Origin: an uncultured Chloroflexota bacterium
GTDB lineage: Bacteria > Chloroflexota > Dehalococcoidia > CAUJGQ01
Length of the DNA: 31,646 nucleotides
Direction: 5' to 3'
Assembly (NCBI GenBank): GCA_937879875.1
Contig: CALFMN010000047.1
Coordinates: forward strand, 1 to 31,646
This document shows positions 7,583-15,553 of the stretch, piece by piece. How positions within the stretch are numbered: the first letter of the stretch is position 1; every line of letters begins with the position of its first letter. Both the position numbers and the translations under genes were made by a program. The notes under the pieces were generated by a model. The model saw only the letters and a list, made by a program, of their open reading frames with translations. It did not search any database and had not been told where the DNA came from.

Positions 7583-9436
7583 ATGCTGGACTCCGGCACA
7601 GCCTTCGGTCGCTATGCGATCCTCGGCACGCTCGGCAAGGGCGGTTTCGCCACCGTCTACCGCGCCAGGGACCAGGCGCTCGATCGCGAAGTCGCAATCA
7701 AGCTGCTGCTGCCGCACCTCGCCGAAGATGCGGAGGTGCGCCAGCGCTTCGTGGCTGAGGCGCGCGGCATCGCCCGGCTGCGTCATCCCAACATCGCCAC
7801 GATCTACGACGTGGGCGAAAGCGATGGCCGGCCCTTCTTCACGATGGAGCTGATCGAGGGACCGACGCTGGCGCGGCTGCTCGTGGACGGGCCGCTGCCG
7901 CCCGATCGGGTGAGCGTGCTGCTGCGCAGCCTCGCTTCGGCGATCGACTACCTGCACGGCGCCGGGCTGGTGCATCGCGACATCAAGCCCGCCAACATCA
8001 TGCTCGAAGACCGCGAGCGCATCGTACTGATGGACTTCGGCATCGCCCGCGCCATCGACCAAACCACGCATACGCGCACCGGCACCTCGCTGGGCACGCC
8101 GGAGTATATGTCGCCGGAACAGGTGCGTGGCGAGCACGTCGGCCCCGCCAGCGACATCTACGCGCTGGGCGTGCTGACCTACCACCTGCTCGCGGGCAAT
8201 CCTCCGTTTACCGGCGACACGGCCTATCTGCTCTTTGCCCACGTCTACGAGACGCCGCCGCCGCTGCGTGAGAAACGTCCCGACCTATCGGAAGCGACGT
8301 ACGCCGCGGTGCAGGCCGCGCTGGAAAAGGATCCAGCCAGGCGCCCGGTCACAGCCGCCGAGTTTGCGGCGGCGCTCGCCGCCGTGCCACCGGCAACGCC
8401 CTCGATCGCGGCCGCGGAGCCGGCCGGCGATGAGGCGGGCATGGTGAGTATTCCTCGGCCGCAGCGCTTCGGCGCCGCTGCGGGCATGCCCGGCCAGGAA
8501 AACACGCGACCGACGGCGCCAGCGGACGCACCGCCCGACTCCGCTTCGTCCGCGCCGCCCACGCAGCCGATCCCGACGACTGCTCCCGTCGTCGCCGCTG
8601 GGAGCGCGTCGCCGGCGCGCTCGCGCGGGCGCTGGCTCGCCGCGGCCGCGGCGCTGATCGTCATGCTGGCCGGGGCAGCAGTCTTTGCCGTGATCGTGGC
8701 GAGCCGCGGCGGAAAGCAGACCGCCGGCAACACGGCGAATGCGCCGGCGGCCGGCGCACCAGGCGCCCGGGCGAGCGCAAGCGCGACGGCGCTGTCCGCC
8801 GTCGCGGCCCTCGCGACCTCGACCGCCAGCGCCGCCGCGACGAACACGCCGATCGGGTCTCGCCCGACACCAGCCGCGGCGTCCGCGTCCTCGGCGAGCA
8901 CGCAACCGTCCGTCGCATCTGCTGCGCCGGCAACGGCCGCCGATCCGAACGCGCAGAAGCAACTCGCCGCGGCGGCGCTGACCGAGGCGGATCTCGGCGC
9001 CGGCTACGTCAAGCTCGACGAAAGCACGGACCTGACAAAGCAGGCAGGCATCACCGCGACGTACGACGAGGCATTCCTCAACCTCGACCTCAGCGGCGCC
9101 GGTGTCCAGATCGCCGCCGTGACGCTCGACGCCTACGCCGATGCAAAGTCGGCTTCGGCCGGGCTGAAAGCCGACAGCGGCTCGGCGTTTGCCGATACGG
9201 GCGCCGATGTGCGGTTTCAGCCGACGGCGGACGGGCCAAAACTCGGTGACGAAACCAGCAGCTACAAAGTCACCGGCCAGAGCGAAGGCGTCGATCTCAC
9301 GGGCTACGCCATTCTCTGGCGCCGCGGCCGCTACACGGCGGGCGTCTTGCTGCTCGGCACGGCGGCGAGCAGCATCGACGCCACCACGAAGCTGGCGCAA
9401 AAGCAGGACGATCGCCTGAAATCTGCCGCGCCGTAA
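7583..9436 (+). CDS. Membrane-anchored Ser/Thr protein kinase with extracellular domain
   Basis: Hanks-type kinase of 617 residues. The cytosolic catalytic domain (about 10-270) has the glycine loop LGTLGKGGFATVY, ATP-binding Lys40 in VAIKLL, catalytic Asp133 in VHRDIKPANI, the DFG motif at 151-153 and the activation segment GTSLGTPEYMSPEQVRG, so it should be active. A proline/alanine-rich juxtamembrane region leads to one transmembrane helix (about 351-373, WLAAAAALIVMLAGAAVFAV). Outside is a low-complexity Ala/Ser/Thr stretch and a globular domain (about 460-617) beginning LTEADLGAGYVKL. There are no PASTA repeats. The outer domain resembles that of the next gene, so the two may sense related signals. 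AAGGA precedes the ATG. The region between this gene and pspA is divergent. Confidence 0.93.
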   Translation: MLDSGTAFGRYAILGTLGKGGFATVYRARDQALDREVAIKLLLPHLAEDAEVRQRFVAEARGIARLRHPNIATIYDVGESDGRPFFTMELIEGPTLARLLVDGPLPPDRVSVLLRSLASAIDYLHGAGLVHRDIKPANIMLEDRERIVLMDFGIARAIDQTTHTRTGTSLGTPEYMSPEQVRGEHVGPASDIYALGVLTYHLLAGNPPFTGDTAYLLFAHVYETPPPLREKRPDLSEATYAAVQAALEKDPARRPVTAAEFAAALAAVPPATPSIAAAEPAGDEAGMVSIPRPQRFGAAAGMPGQENTRPTAPADAPPDSASSAPPTQPIPTTAPVVAAGSASPARSRGRWLAAAAALIVMLAGAAVFAVIVASRGGKQTAGNTANAPAAGAPGARASASATALSAVAALATSTASAAATNTPIGSRPTPAAASASSASTQPSVASAAPATAADPNAQKQLAAAALTEADLGAGYVKLDESTDLTKQAGITATYDEAFLNLDLSGAGVQIAAVTLDAYADAKSASAGLKADSGSAFADTGADVRFQPTADGPKLGDETSSYKVTGQSEGVDLTGYAILWRRGRYTAGVLLLGTAASSIDATTKLAQKQDDRLKSAAP

Positions 9437-9471
9437 TCCCCGCGCGGGCAGCGTCTACGGAAATTGTTCGC

Positions 9472-9514
9472 TACAATAGCGACTGGCGGCGCCCTGCACA
9501 CGCGGTGTGCCGCC
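9472..9514 (+). promoter_or_regulatory. -10-like box and hairpin before the orphan sensor gene
   Basis: TACAAT at 9472-9477 matches five of six -10 positions, though no -35 is clear. A hairpin follows, with outer arms GGCGGC (9485-9490) and GCCGCC (9509-9514) and inner CACA/TGTG; it overlaps the first possible start codon of the next gene. Confidence 0.25.
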
Positions 9515-10580
9515 GCGCCGCCCGGTTGGGGCGTGGGTTGGTGGTGTGGCGGAATCGGCGCAAAACGATGGCGTCGCCCTTGCCGATCGGGGCAACGGGC
9601 GTGATCCGGCACACGGCGGCCCGGAACAGGCGGGCGCCGATCACGGTGCAGCGGCGAACGGCGTCTCCTTGACGGCGAGCGTGGCAAGCAACGAGGCGCC
9701 GGCCGAGGGTTCATCAGCACCGATCGAGTCTCCAATCCAGACGCCTGGGCTGGGCCGCGGCTTGCTGCGGCGGCTGGTTCCGGATCGCATCCGCCGGCGG
9801 TTCGCGGCGGCTCGGGCCTGGTCGCACACGCCGCGGGCGCTGCGGCTGGGCACGCTCTCTGCCGGGGCATTGGCGCTGCTCACCGCATCAGTGCTCGCGG
9901 TGGTCGGCTTCGGCGGCGTCGGTACGCACGTCGATCTCCCGCCCGCGCCGCCCGATACCTACGGCAGCGGTCTCTCCAACGATCTGTACAATATCTATCC
10001 GCCGGTCCTCCCGCTGCCGCCGCTGATCGCCGGACCGCCGTTGCCTTCGGGAAGCACGCTGCACGATGTCCTCTCGCGGCTGGTGCTGCAGCCCTATGAC
10101 GTACCGATCGACTTCCACAGAACGGACCAGGGCGCCGTCGACGGCGCCGCGGCCGATGGCCTGCTCGGTTCGTACCACATCCTGTTTCAGCGCAACCTCG
10201 ACAGTGCGAACAGCGCTGAACTTGGCGGCGCGATCTCCGTGATTTCGATCGCCGGCGTGTATCGCGACGTGCCCGCCGCCGCGGCGCAGCTTGAGGATGA
10301 GGATCTCAGCGGCCTCGGTACGCTCGCCGGGCTGCCGGACTTGAGCGCCGATCCCGTGACGATTGCCCGGGTGATCGGCGATGAGACGCGCATCGTGCAT
10401 CTCACGGGCGAATCCTTCGGAGTGCAGGTGGGCGTCTATCTGGTTGAGTTCCGGCGCGGCGCCGTCGATGGCATCGTCGCGCTGGTGGCGTCCGCCGGAT
10501 CGGAGTCGCTGCCGGACGCGCTGCTGCTGGCGGACCGGCAAGAGGCGAGGCTTGAGCAGTCGGCGCCGCCGGAACCGTAG
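9507..10580 (+). CDS. Single-pass membrane protein with kinase-type outer domain, no kinase
   Basis: Unrecognised protein of up to 357 residues. A charged, Arg-rich cytoplasmic segment (RGLLRRLVPDRIRRRF) is followed by one transmembrane helix at about 117-137 and an extracellular region. The outer domain (about 185-357) resembles the C-terminal domain of the preceding kinase: both share an IGDET/LGDET strand leading into a (G)Y..L..RRGR/A segment, and a final DALLLADRQEARL-like helix. The kinase domain is missing and no catalytic motif is seen. The start is uncertain: GTG at 9507 lies inside a hairpin and GTG at 9546 is an alternative; neither has a good Shine-Dalgarno. It may act as a co-receptor, decoy or ligand-binding partner of the kinase, which is inference from the shared domain. 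Confidence 0.7.
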   Translation: MPPRRPVGAWVGGVAESAQNDGVALADRGNGRDPAHGGPEQAGADHGAAANGVSLTASVASNEAPAEGSSAPIESPIQTPGLGRGLLRRLVPDRIRRRFAAARAWSHTPRALRLGTLSAGALALLTASVLAVVGFGGVGTHVDLPPAPPDTYGSGLSNDLYNIYPPVLPLPPLIAGPPLPSGSTLHDVLSRLVLQPYDVPIDFHRTDQGAVDGAAADGLLGSYHILFQRNLDSANSAELGGAISVISIAGVYRDVPAAAAQLEDEDLSGLGTLAGLPDLSADPVTIARVIGDETRIVHLTGESFGVQVGVYLVEFRRGAVDGIVALVASAGSESLPDALLLADRQEARLEQSAPPEP

Positions 10581-10815
10581 CCGCCGCTGCCGACCGCTGC
10601 TCTCGCTGCGCCTCCTCAGCCGCTCTGGAAATGAGCGCCAAAAAGACACCGAACCCGCAGCGCCAAATCCCGGCGCGGCGTGGTAGAGTGTTATGGTATT
10701 CAGCGCCCGGCGCCGGTCAGCGCACCCGCGGACGGGCGAACGTCGAGCGTATCGTGCCAGGCAGCCCACGATCGGGCCGTCGTTCAGTGCGATGCCGCAA
10801 GAGGAGGAATCTCCG

Positions 10816-10965
10816 ATGAAGAAGCTGCTGCTCCTCACCCTGATCGCGGGGGGTCTGGCCGGGGCGTTCTTCGCCTTCCGCTGGTTCCGCGGCGAGACCG
10901 CCTACGAAGACGCCGTCGATGAACTCGAAGAGGAAGAGGGAGCGCCGGCGCCCGCCACGGCCTAA
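10816..10965 (+). CDS. 49-residue membrane protein with acidic tail
   Basis: Tiny protein with one N-terminal hydrophobic helix (MKKLLLLTLIAGGLAGAFFA), a short basic patch FRWFRGE and a strongly acidic segment DAVDELEEEEGA. Function not recognised. The start is well supported by GAGGAGG nine bases upstream of the ATG. It could be a signal-anchor protein or a small regulator of a membrane complex. It stands alone, convergent with gatD. The preceding 235 bases hold no gene that I can see. Confidence 0.65.
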   Translation: MKKLLLLTLIAGGLAGAFFAFRWFRGETAYEDAVDELEEEEGAPAPATA

Positions 10966-10989
10966 CGAGCCCGGCTACGCCGATCAGCA

Positions 10990-11019
10990 ACCGGCCGGAC
11001 GGTATACCGTCCGGCCGGT
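10990..11019. terminator. 30-bp perfect palindrome between convergent genes
   Basis: The centre is GGTATACC flanked by CCGGCCGGAC and its complement, giving a fully symmetric 30-bp sequence. It lies between the stop of the small membrane protein gene and the stop of gatD, so a bidirectional terminator is plausible; there is no U-run. A dyad-binding protein site is the alternative. Confidence 0.5.
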
Positions 11020-11038
11020 CTGCGTACGCGAGGCGCCG

Positions 11039-11905
11039 CTAGCGCTGACCGGGGCGAACCGGCAGGTGGGCCGGACGCAGCGTGCGATCGGCGCCAGCTT
11101 TGCGGCCGGCGGAGCGCGCCGCCAGGCGGCCGATGCCGAGCGGCAGCCGCTCTCGCTGCGCTGACGCCTGGTCTCGCAGGGCGATCGCGGTTGCATCCTC
11201 GCGCGCCAAGGCTTCGAGCGTATCGTCGAGTGGCGCCAGTGCGATGTGCTCGCCATACTTGCGTGCCAGCGCCAGAGCGATCAGCCGGTCGGCGAACGCG
11301 GGATTCTTCGGCAGCAGCGAGCCATGCAGGTAGGTGCCGAAGGCGTTGCGGTAGCGCGCGCCTTCTCCGCCATCCTCGCCGTTGTTGCCGAAACCGGCGA
11401 CGACGCGCGCCAGCGGTTCGGTGCTGCCATGCAGGTAGGTGCGGCCGCCGTGGTTCTCGAAGCCGACCAGCCGCTGCCCTTCCCATTCCGCCACCACGTT
11501 GCCGATGCAGCGCTCGGCGCTCTCGCCGGGATGCACGGTATACATGGCGAACACGCCGATGCCCGGCAGCCGTTCGCCCTGGCCCGGCTGATAATACTCT
11601 CCGAAGGACTGATAGCCGCCGCACACCGCCAGCGCGGACACATCGGCTTCGACCGCTTCGCGAATCGCCTCGCCCTTCTCCAGCAGATCGGGCGCGATGC
11701 GCCGCTGCTCGCGGTCCTGACCGCCGCCGATAAAGACGAGGTCGTAGGCCTTTGGGTCGAAGCGTTCGTCGATGGTGATGTCGTCCACGATGAGGGCGAT
11801 CTGACGCGCTTCACAGCGGTGCCGCAGGCAGAGGATGTTGCCGCGATCACCGTAGAGGTTCATCAGGGTCGGGTACAGGTGTGCGAGCCGTAGGCGGAAT
11901 TGCAT
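11039..11905 (-). CDS. gatD: Lipid II isoglutaminyl synthase, glutaminase subunit GatD
   Basis: Class I glutamine amidotransferase that supplies ammonia to MurT for converting the D-glutamate of lipid II to D-isoglutamine. The 288-residue protein begins with the family segment LAHLYPTLMNLYGDRGN. The nucleophile is Cys95 in ALAVCGGYQSFGEYY and the paired His194 lies in FGTYLHGSLLPKNP, matching the catalytic positions of the staphylococcal enzyme. About 40 C-terminal residues are basic and poorly conserved. It follows murT by 179 bases in the same direction, a wider gap than usual. Acts at the inner face of the membrane with MurT. Identity is firm. Confidence 0.92.
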   Translation of the reverse strand: MQFRLRLAHLYPTLMNLYGDRGNILCLRHRCEARQIALIVDDITIDERFDPKAYDLVFIGGGQDREQRRIAPDLLEKGEAIREAVEADVSALAVCGGYQSFGEYYQPGQGERLPGIGVFAMYTVHPGESAERCIGNVVAEWEGQRLVGFENHGGRTYLHGSTEPLARVVAGFGNNGEDGGEGARYRNAFGTYLHGSLLPKNPAFADRLIALALARKYGEHIALAPLDDTLEALAREDATAIALRDQASAQRERLPLGIGRLAARSAGRKAGADRTLRPAHLPVRPGQR

Positions 11906-12020
11906 ACCTGGAATCTAGCTCCACAGTGCGCTGCCGGGGCGTCTCCCCGACGCAAGGGCTGGGCCGATCCGTCCGTACCCTACCACCGGCCGGTCTATGC
12001 GTATAGCCTCTCCGGTGATG

Positions 12021-12035
12021 AATTTGTCCCAAATT
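12021..12035. promoter_or_regulatory. AT-rich inverted repeat between murT and gatD
   Basis: AATTTG-TCC-CAAATT stands out in an otherwise GC-rich gap of 179 bases. It may be part of a promoter or operator for gatD. No convincing pair of promoter boxes was found around it. Confidence 0.3.
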
Positions 12036-12084
12036 GCGAGAGCTTTGCGATAACACACCGGTCTGTCCGCGGGACGGCGCTCGC

Positions 12085-13524
12085 TCACTGCCGCCAAAAA
12101 GCCGGGCCTCCGCCCTGTCGTGCGATCAGCCCGCGCAGCGCCAGCATGGCCGTGTACGTCGGCAGCACGTAGAGGCGCGCCGCGGCGGGCGTTTGTGCGA
12201 GCGCCCGATCGAGCGCGGCGGCCGCCTGCCGCTCGACGGCGATCCCGCCCTGCAGACCGGCATATTTGAGGCGCAGTGCCAGGTCGGCGGCGCGGCTGCC
12301 GCAGACCACGACGGACGCGGCGCGGCCGGCGAGCCGCTCGAAATCCACGTCCCAGATCCAGGAGATGTCGCGGCCGTCCTGCACGCCGTCGTTGAGCGCG
12401 ATCAGCAGGTGCAAGGGCCGGTCGTCGGCCAGTACGGCGGCCAGCGCCTGGTTCATGCCCGCCGGGTTCTTGCAGAGCAGCAGCCGCAGCTCGCGACCGG
12501 CCAGCGTCACGCGCTCTTGCCGCCCGAACGCCGCCGAAAACCCTGCCAGCGTACGCGCCGCGAGGGCGCTGTCGAAGCCGAGGGCGCGCGCGCCTGCGAG
12601 CGCGGCAACGGCATTGTAGGCGTTGTACAGCCCGTCGAGCGGCAGCCTGAACGCCAGCCGCTGTCCGCAGGCATCGACTTCGAGCCTCTGGCCGCCGGCG
12701 GCGACGTCCGCGCGGATGTCGGTGATGCGGATCTGCGGTTCGGGGCGCTTGCGGCCGCAGCCAGGGCAGCGCCAGTGACCGATGTGGCCGAAATAGATCG
12801 GCTCGTAGAGATACTCGGCGCCGCAGGCGTGGCACCAGCGTGCGTCGGCCGCGTGCTCGGCGCCGGCCGAGGCGCGCTGGTGCGCCTCATCGCCAGCAAT
12901 AACATCGACGCCGAACCAGAGCACTGGCCCGCCGTAGCCGTCCGCCAGTCCGGCGACGGAGGGATCGTCGGCATTCAGCACGAGCGTTGTGCCTGCCGGC
13001 AACTGCCCCAGGCTGCGCCGCCAGAGGCTGAGGATGCTGTCGACTTCACCGTAGCGGTCGAGCTGGTCGCGGAACAGGTTGGCATAGAGCACGACGCCAG
13101 GCCGCAGGGCGCGAATCGCCGCCGGCATCGTCGCTTCATCGACCTCGAAAATGCCGCAGCGCCTGCCGGCGTGGCGAATGCGGCCGTCGAACGCCGCGGC
13201 CTCCAGCAAGGCTGTGCCGATACCGCGCATCAGGTTGGAGCCGCTGCGGTTATGCACGGGTGCGGCGCCGGCGGCAGCGGCGATCCCGGCGAGCATGCGC
13301 GCCGTCGTGGTCTTGCCGTTGGTGCCGGTGACGATCGCTCGCCCGCGGCCGAGCTGCCGCGCCAGCCGGCTCGCCAGGCGTGGATCGAGGCGCTGCGCCA
13401 CGACGCCCGGCAGCGCCGTTCCGCCGCCGCGCCCCAGCCGCCGGCTTGCCATGCCGAACGCCTTGCCGACGGCAACGGCGGCGATCGCCCGCAGCGGCGG
13501 GCGCCCCGGCTTAGCCGCGGCCAC
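12085..13524 (-). CDS. murT: Lipid II isoglutaminyl synthase, Mur ligase-like subunit MurT
   Basis: ATP-dependent Mur-ligase homologue that activates the alpha-carboxylate of D-Glu in lipid II for amidation by ammonia from GatD. Visible are the ATP loop VTGTNGKTTTARML, the Mur-ligase segment GIFEVDEATMP, a four-cysteine zinc ribbon (CHACG and CPGCG), the central domain LDGLYNAYNAVAALAGA, and the MurT-specific C-terminal segment LCKNPAGMNQAL. The start is uncertain. GTG at 13524 restores the N-terminal helix typical of the family (RAIAAVAVGKAFGMASRRLG) but overlaps the preceding protease stop by 14 bases; ATG at 13452 trims it, and CTG at 13494 would fit the gap. Overlap suggests coupling to the site-2 protease gene. 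Confidence 0.9.
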   Translation of the reverse strand: MAAAKPGRPPLRAIAAVAVGKAFGMASRRLGRGGGTALPGVVAQRLDPRLASRLARQLGRGRAIVTGTNGKTTTARMLAGIAAAAGAAPVHNRSGSNLMRGIGTALLEAAAFDGRIRHAGRRCGIFEVDEATMPAAIRALRPGVVLYANLFRDQLDRYGEVDSILSLWRRSLGQLPAGTTLVLNADDPSVAGLADGYGGPVLWFGVDVIAGDEAHQRASAGAEHAADARWCHACGAEYLYEPIYFGHIGHWRCPGCGRKRPEPQIRITDIRADVAAGGQRLEVDACGQRLAFRLPLDGLYNAYNAVAALAGARALGFDSALAARTLAGFSAAFGRQERVTLAGRELRLLLCKNPAGMNQALAAVLADDRPLHLLIALNDGVQDGRDISWIWDVDFERLAGRAASVVVCGSRAADLALRLKYAGLQGGIAVERQAAAALDRALAQTPAAARLYVLPTYTAMLALRGLIARQGGGPAFWRQ

Positions 13525-14668
13525 GGCGCGCGAGCAGATGCGCGAGCGTACTGCGGCCGATGAGGCCGAGCACTTCGCCGCCGGCGACGACGGGCACGGC
13601 CACAAGCCCCTCACCTTCGAGACGTTGCAGCAGGCCGGCGGCGTCATCTTCCGGCGCGGCAGGATGCAGCGTATGGGCCGGCAGCATCAGATCGAGGGCA
13701 GTGAGGCGCGAGCGATCGCGCTCCGGCACGGTGATGGCGAGGCCGCGGGGCAACAGGCCGATCATGCGACCGGCATCGGCTTCGCTTTCGCCCGCGTATT
13801 CGGCCACGAAGGCGGCGTCACAGTCGCGCGCGGCCAGCATCTCGGGAAGGAACTCTTGCAGGCGGGCGCCGGCGCTGATGATCGGCACGTCGCGCAACAT
13901 CAGGTCGCCGGCGCGGTAGGCGCTCAAGTACTCGAGCAGCCGCATCGTTTCCAGCGAGGCGCGGGCGGCACCGTCGAGGTACAGCCCGATCAAGATCATC
14001 GAGATCGCGGTAAAACCATCCGCCTGCAGGGGCAGCCCTCGCACACCCACGACGGCAAACAGACCCAGCACGATCAGTACGGCGGCGAAGCCGCGGCCGG
14101 TCCAGGCGGCGATGCGCGTGGCCCAGCTGTGACTGCCGCTGATGCCCCAGATCAGTGCGCGGAAGACGCGGCCGCCGTCCATCGGGAAACCGGGCGCCAG
14201 GTTGAACAGGCCGACCGAGAGATTGAGCCCGAAGAGCGTGATAAACATCACCCCGGCCGGCGAATGCGGACCGCCGATCAGCAGCATCAGCCCCAGGCAG
14301 AGCGCCGCGAGCGCCAGGCTGACCGCCGGGCCGACCACCGCGATCAGGAACTCCGTCAACGGCCGCTTCGCCTCCTGCCCGATCTGCGCCACGCCGCCCA
14401 GCAGGAAGAGGGTAATGCTGCGCACGGGGATGCCGAAGGTCCGCGCCACCAGCGCATGGCCCAGCTCGTGCAGGATGATTGAGAGAAAGAAGGTCAATGC
14501 CGTGGCCAAACCGAGCGCCCACTGCGCGGCCGGCGGCAGATCGGGCAGCACGTTCGGAAACACGCGTCCGCCCAGCAGACCAGTCAGGACGGCCAGCGAG
14601 AGGAACCAGGAGACGTTGATCCGGATGGGAATGCCGAACAGCCGACCGCCGGTGAAGGTACTGCGCAT
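13511..14668 (-). CDS. Site-2 protease family (M50) with C-terminal CBS-type region
   Basis: Intramembrane zinc metalloprotease of 385 residues with about six hydrophobic segments. The zinc motif HELGH is at residues 67-71 and the third ligand Asp164 is in NLAPGFPMDGGR, so the active site is complete. A segment RSITLFLLGGVAQI between them is typical of the Rip3/SpoIVFB-like group that carries CBS domains. The C-terminal 130 residues (AGDLMLRDVPIISAGARLQE, GLVAVPVVAGGEVLGLIGR) look like a pair of CBS motifs that may sense nucleotides. Substrate unknown; membrane-bound anti-sigma factors are common for the family. It is the first gene of the run leading into murT and gatD, suggesting a cell-envelope role. 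Confidence 0.92.
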   Translation of the reverse strand: MRSTFTGGRLFGIPIRINVSWFLSLAVLTGLLGGRVFPNVLPDLPPAAQWALGLATALTFFLSIILHELGHALVARTFGIPVRSITLFLLGGVAQIGQEAKRPLTEFLIAVVGPAVSLALAALCLGLMLLIGGPHSPAGVMFITLFGLNLSVGLFNLAPGFPMDGGRVFRALIWGISGSHSWATRIAAWTGRGFAAVLIVLGLFAVVGVRGLPLQADGFTAISMILIGLYLDGAARASLETMRLLEYLSAYRAGDLMLRDVPIISAGARLQEFLPEMLAARDCDAAFVAEYAGESEADAGRMIGLLPRGLAITVPERDRSRLTALDLMLPAHTLHPAAPEDDAAGLLQRLEGEGLVAVPVVAGGEVLGLIGRSTLAHLLARRGRG

Positions 14669-14732
14669 CGCCTACCCCGCGCCGCCCTGAGACGTGGCCG
14701 GCGAACAGCGCGCCCGGCGGTCCATGGGCTTC

Positions 14733-14741
14733 AGTATAGCA
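14733..14741 (-). promoter_or_regulatory. Extended -10 box before the site-2 protease
   Basis: The minus strand reads TGCTATACT, an extended -10 promoter (TGn plus TATACT), 65 bases before the protease start. No good -35 is visible, as is common for extended -10 promoters. Confidence 0.4.
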
Positions 14742-14763
14742 TCGCCCGCGCGGGCAGCCGGCT

Positions 14764-15345
14764 TCAGTCCGCGCCGCCGCCGCGCAGGAACGTGGCGAGC
14801 ACCGCCTCCGCAACCTGGGCGGGGGTGCTGTGCTGCGCGAAGCGACGGTAGTTCCAGGGCATCGCGGTGCCTCCAAGCATCGCCGCCGCCGCCCTGACGT
14901 CCAGATCGGCGCGTAGCTGGCCCGCGCGCACACCGCGCTCGATCAGCCGCTCGAAGCGCCCCGCGTAGTCAAGGCGCTGCACATCGGCGTGCAGGCTCGC
15001 GGTGCAGGCGGGGGGAAGCTGGCCGCTGACCGTCGCTTCCGTCAACCAACCATACCGTTCGACGCGCGCGTACTCGTGAGTGAGCAAGAAGCGCAGCGCC
15101 GCCAGCGGGTCGGCAATGGCTTCGGCCGCGTCGATACCGGCGAGCTTGCCCGCGATCGCTTCACGCAGAATGGCGGTCAGCATCTCTTCTTTGCCGGGGA
15201 AGTGTCGGTAGAGCGTGCCGACGGCTACACCGGCGCGATCGGCGATCTCCTTCATGTCGGCGGCGAGGCCCTTTTCGCCGAAGGCGTCGGTCGCTGCGGC
15301 GACGATACGTCCGTGGTTGGCCTGCGCATCGCTGCGAAGGATCAT
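14764..15345 (-). CDS. TetR/AcrR-family transcriptional repressor
   Basis: DNA-binding regulator of 193 residues. The N-terminal helix-turn-helix shows RIVAAATDAFGEKGLAADMK followed by IADRAGVAVGTLYRHFPGKE, the classical TetR pattern. The C-terminal ligand domain is helical and not assignable to a ligand. The ATG at 15345 is preferred because AGGAG lies eight bases upstream; an ATG eleven codons earlier lacks a ribosome-binding site. It is divergent from a drug-exporter gene, the standard layout in which the TetR protein represses both genes from the shared gap. The gap contains a pair of direct repeats over the exporter promoter. Confidence 0.92.
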   Translation of the reverse strand: MILRSDAQANHGRIVAAATDAFGEKGLAADMKEIADRAGVAVGTLYRHFPGKEEMLTAILREAIAGKLAGIDAAEAIADPLAALRFLLTHEYARVERYGWLTEATVSGQLPPACTASLHADVQRLDYAGRFERLIERGVRAGQLRADLDVRAAAAMLGGTAMPWNYRRFAQHSTPAQVAEAVLATFLRGGGAD

Positions 15346-15373
15346 ACGCGGTGCTCCTGGGCTGCTCGCCGCG

Positions 15374-15379
15374 ATCATA
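15374..15379 (-). promoter_or_regulatory. Possible tetR-gene -10 box
   Basis: TATGAT on the minus strand, 29 bases before the chosen tetR start, matches five of six -10 positions. Its -35 zone falls on the left repeat of the putative operator, so autoregulation is plausible. Confidence 0.35.
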
Positions 15380-15393
15380 GCACAAACGATAAA

Positions 15394-15436
15394 CGGAATT
15401 CATGTTCTTGACGAACCGGAATTCATCTTCTATCTT
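15394..15436 (+). promoter_or_regulatory. Exporter promoter with direct-repeat operator
   Basis: TTGACG (15408-15413) and TATCTT (15431-15436) are exactly 17 bases apart and face the exporter gene. The 10-mer CGGAATTCAT occurs at 15394-15403 and again at 15417-15426, 23 bases apart, flanking and overlapping the -35 box; GTTC-N5-GAAC lies between them. This is a good candidate for the TetR operator. Confidence 0.6.
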
Positions 15437-15553
15437 GAGCAGAGCAGGTTTCCCAGACCCCACGCCCTCCTCACGGGCCGCATCCGGGCCGTCGCAGGCG
15501 ACGCGGCGCGGGGCTCTTCGCCGATATCCCCCGACTTTTCCCTGGAGCGTCTC

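Noticed and set aside
9541..9620. tRNA-like text in the 5' part of the orphan sensor gene
   Set aside because: No cloverleaf could be drawn and no CCA or T-arm consensus is present.
15215..15553. N-terminal extension of the exporter gene
   Set aside because: It would cross the TetR gene start, the divergent promoters and the operator repeats. The DHA2 signature begins right after the ATG at 15554, which has its own ribosome-binding site.
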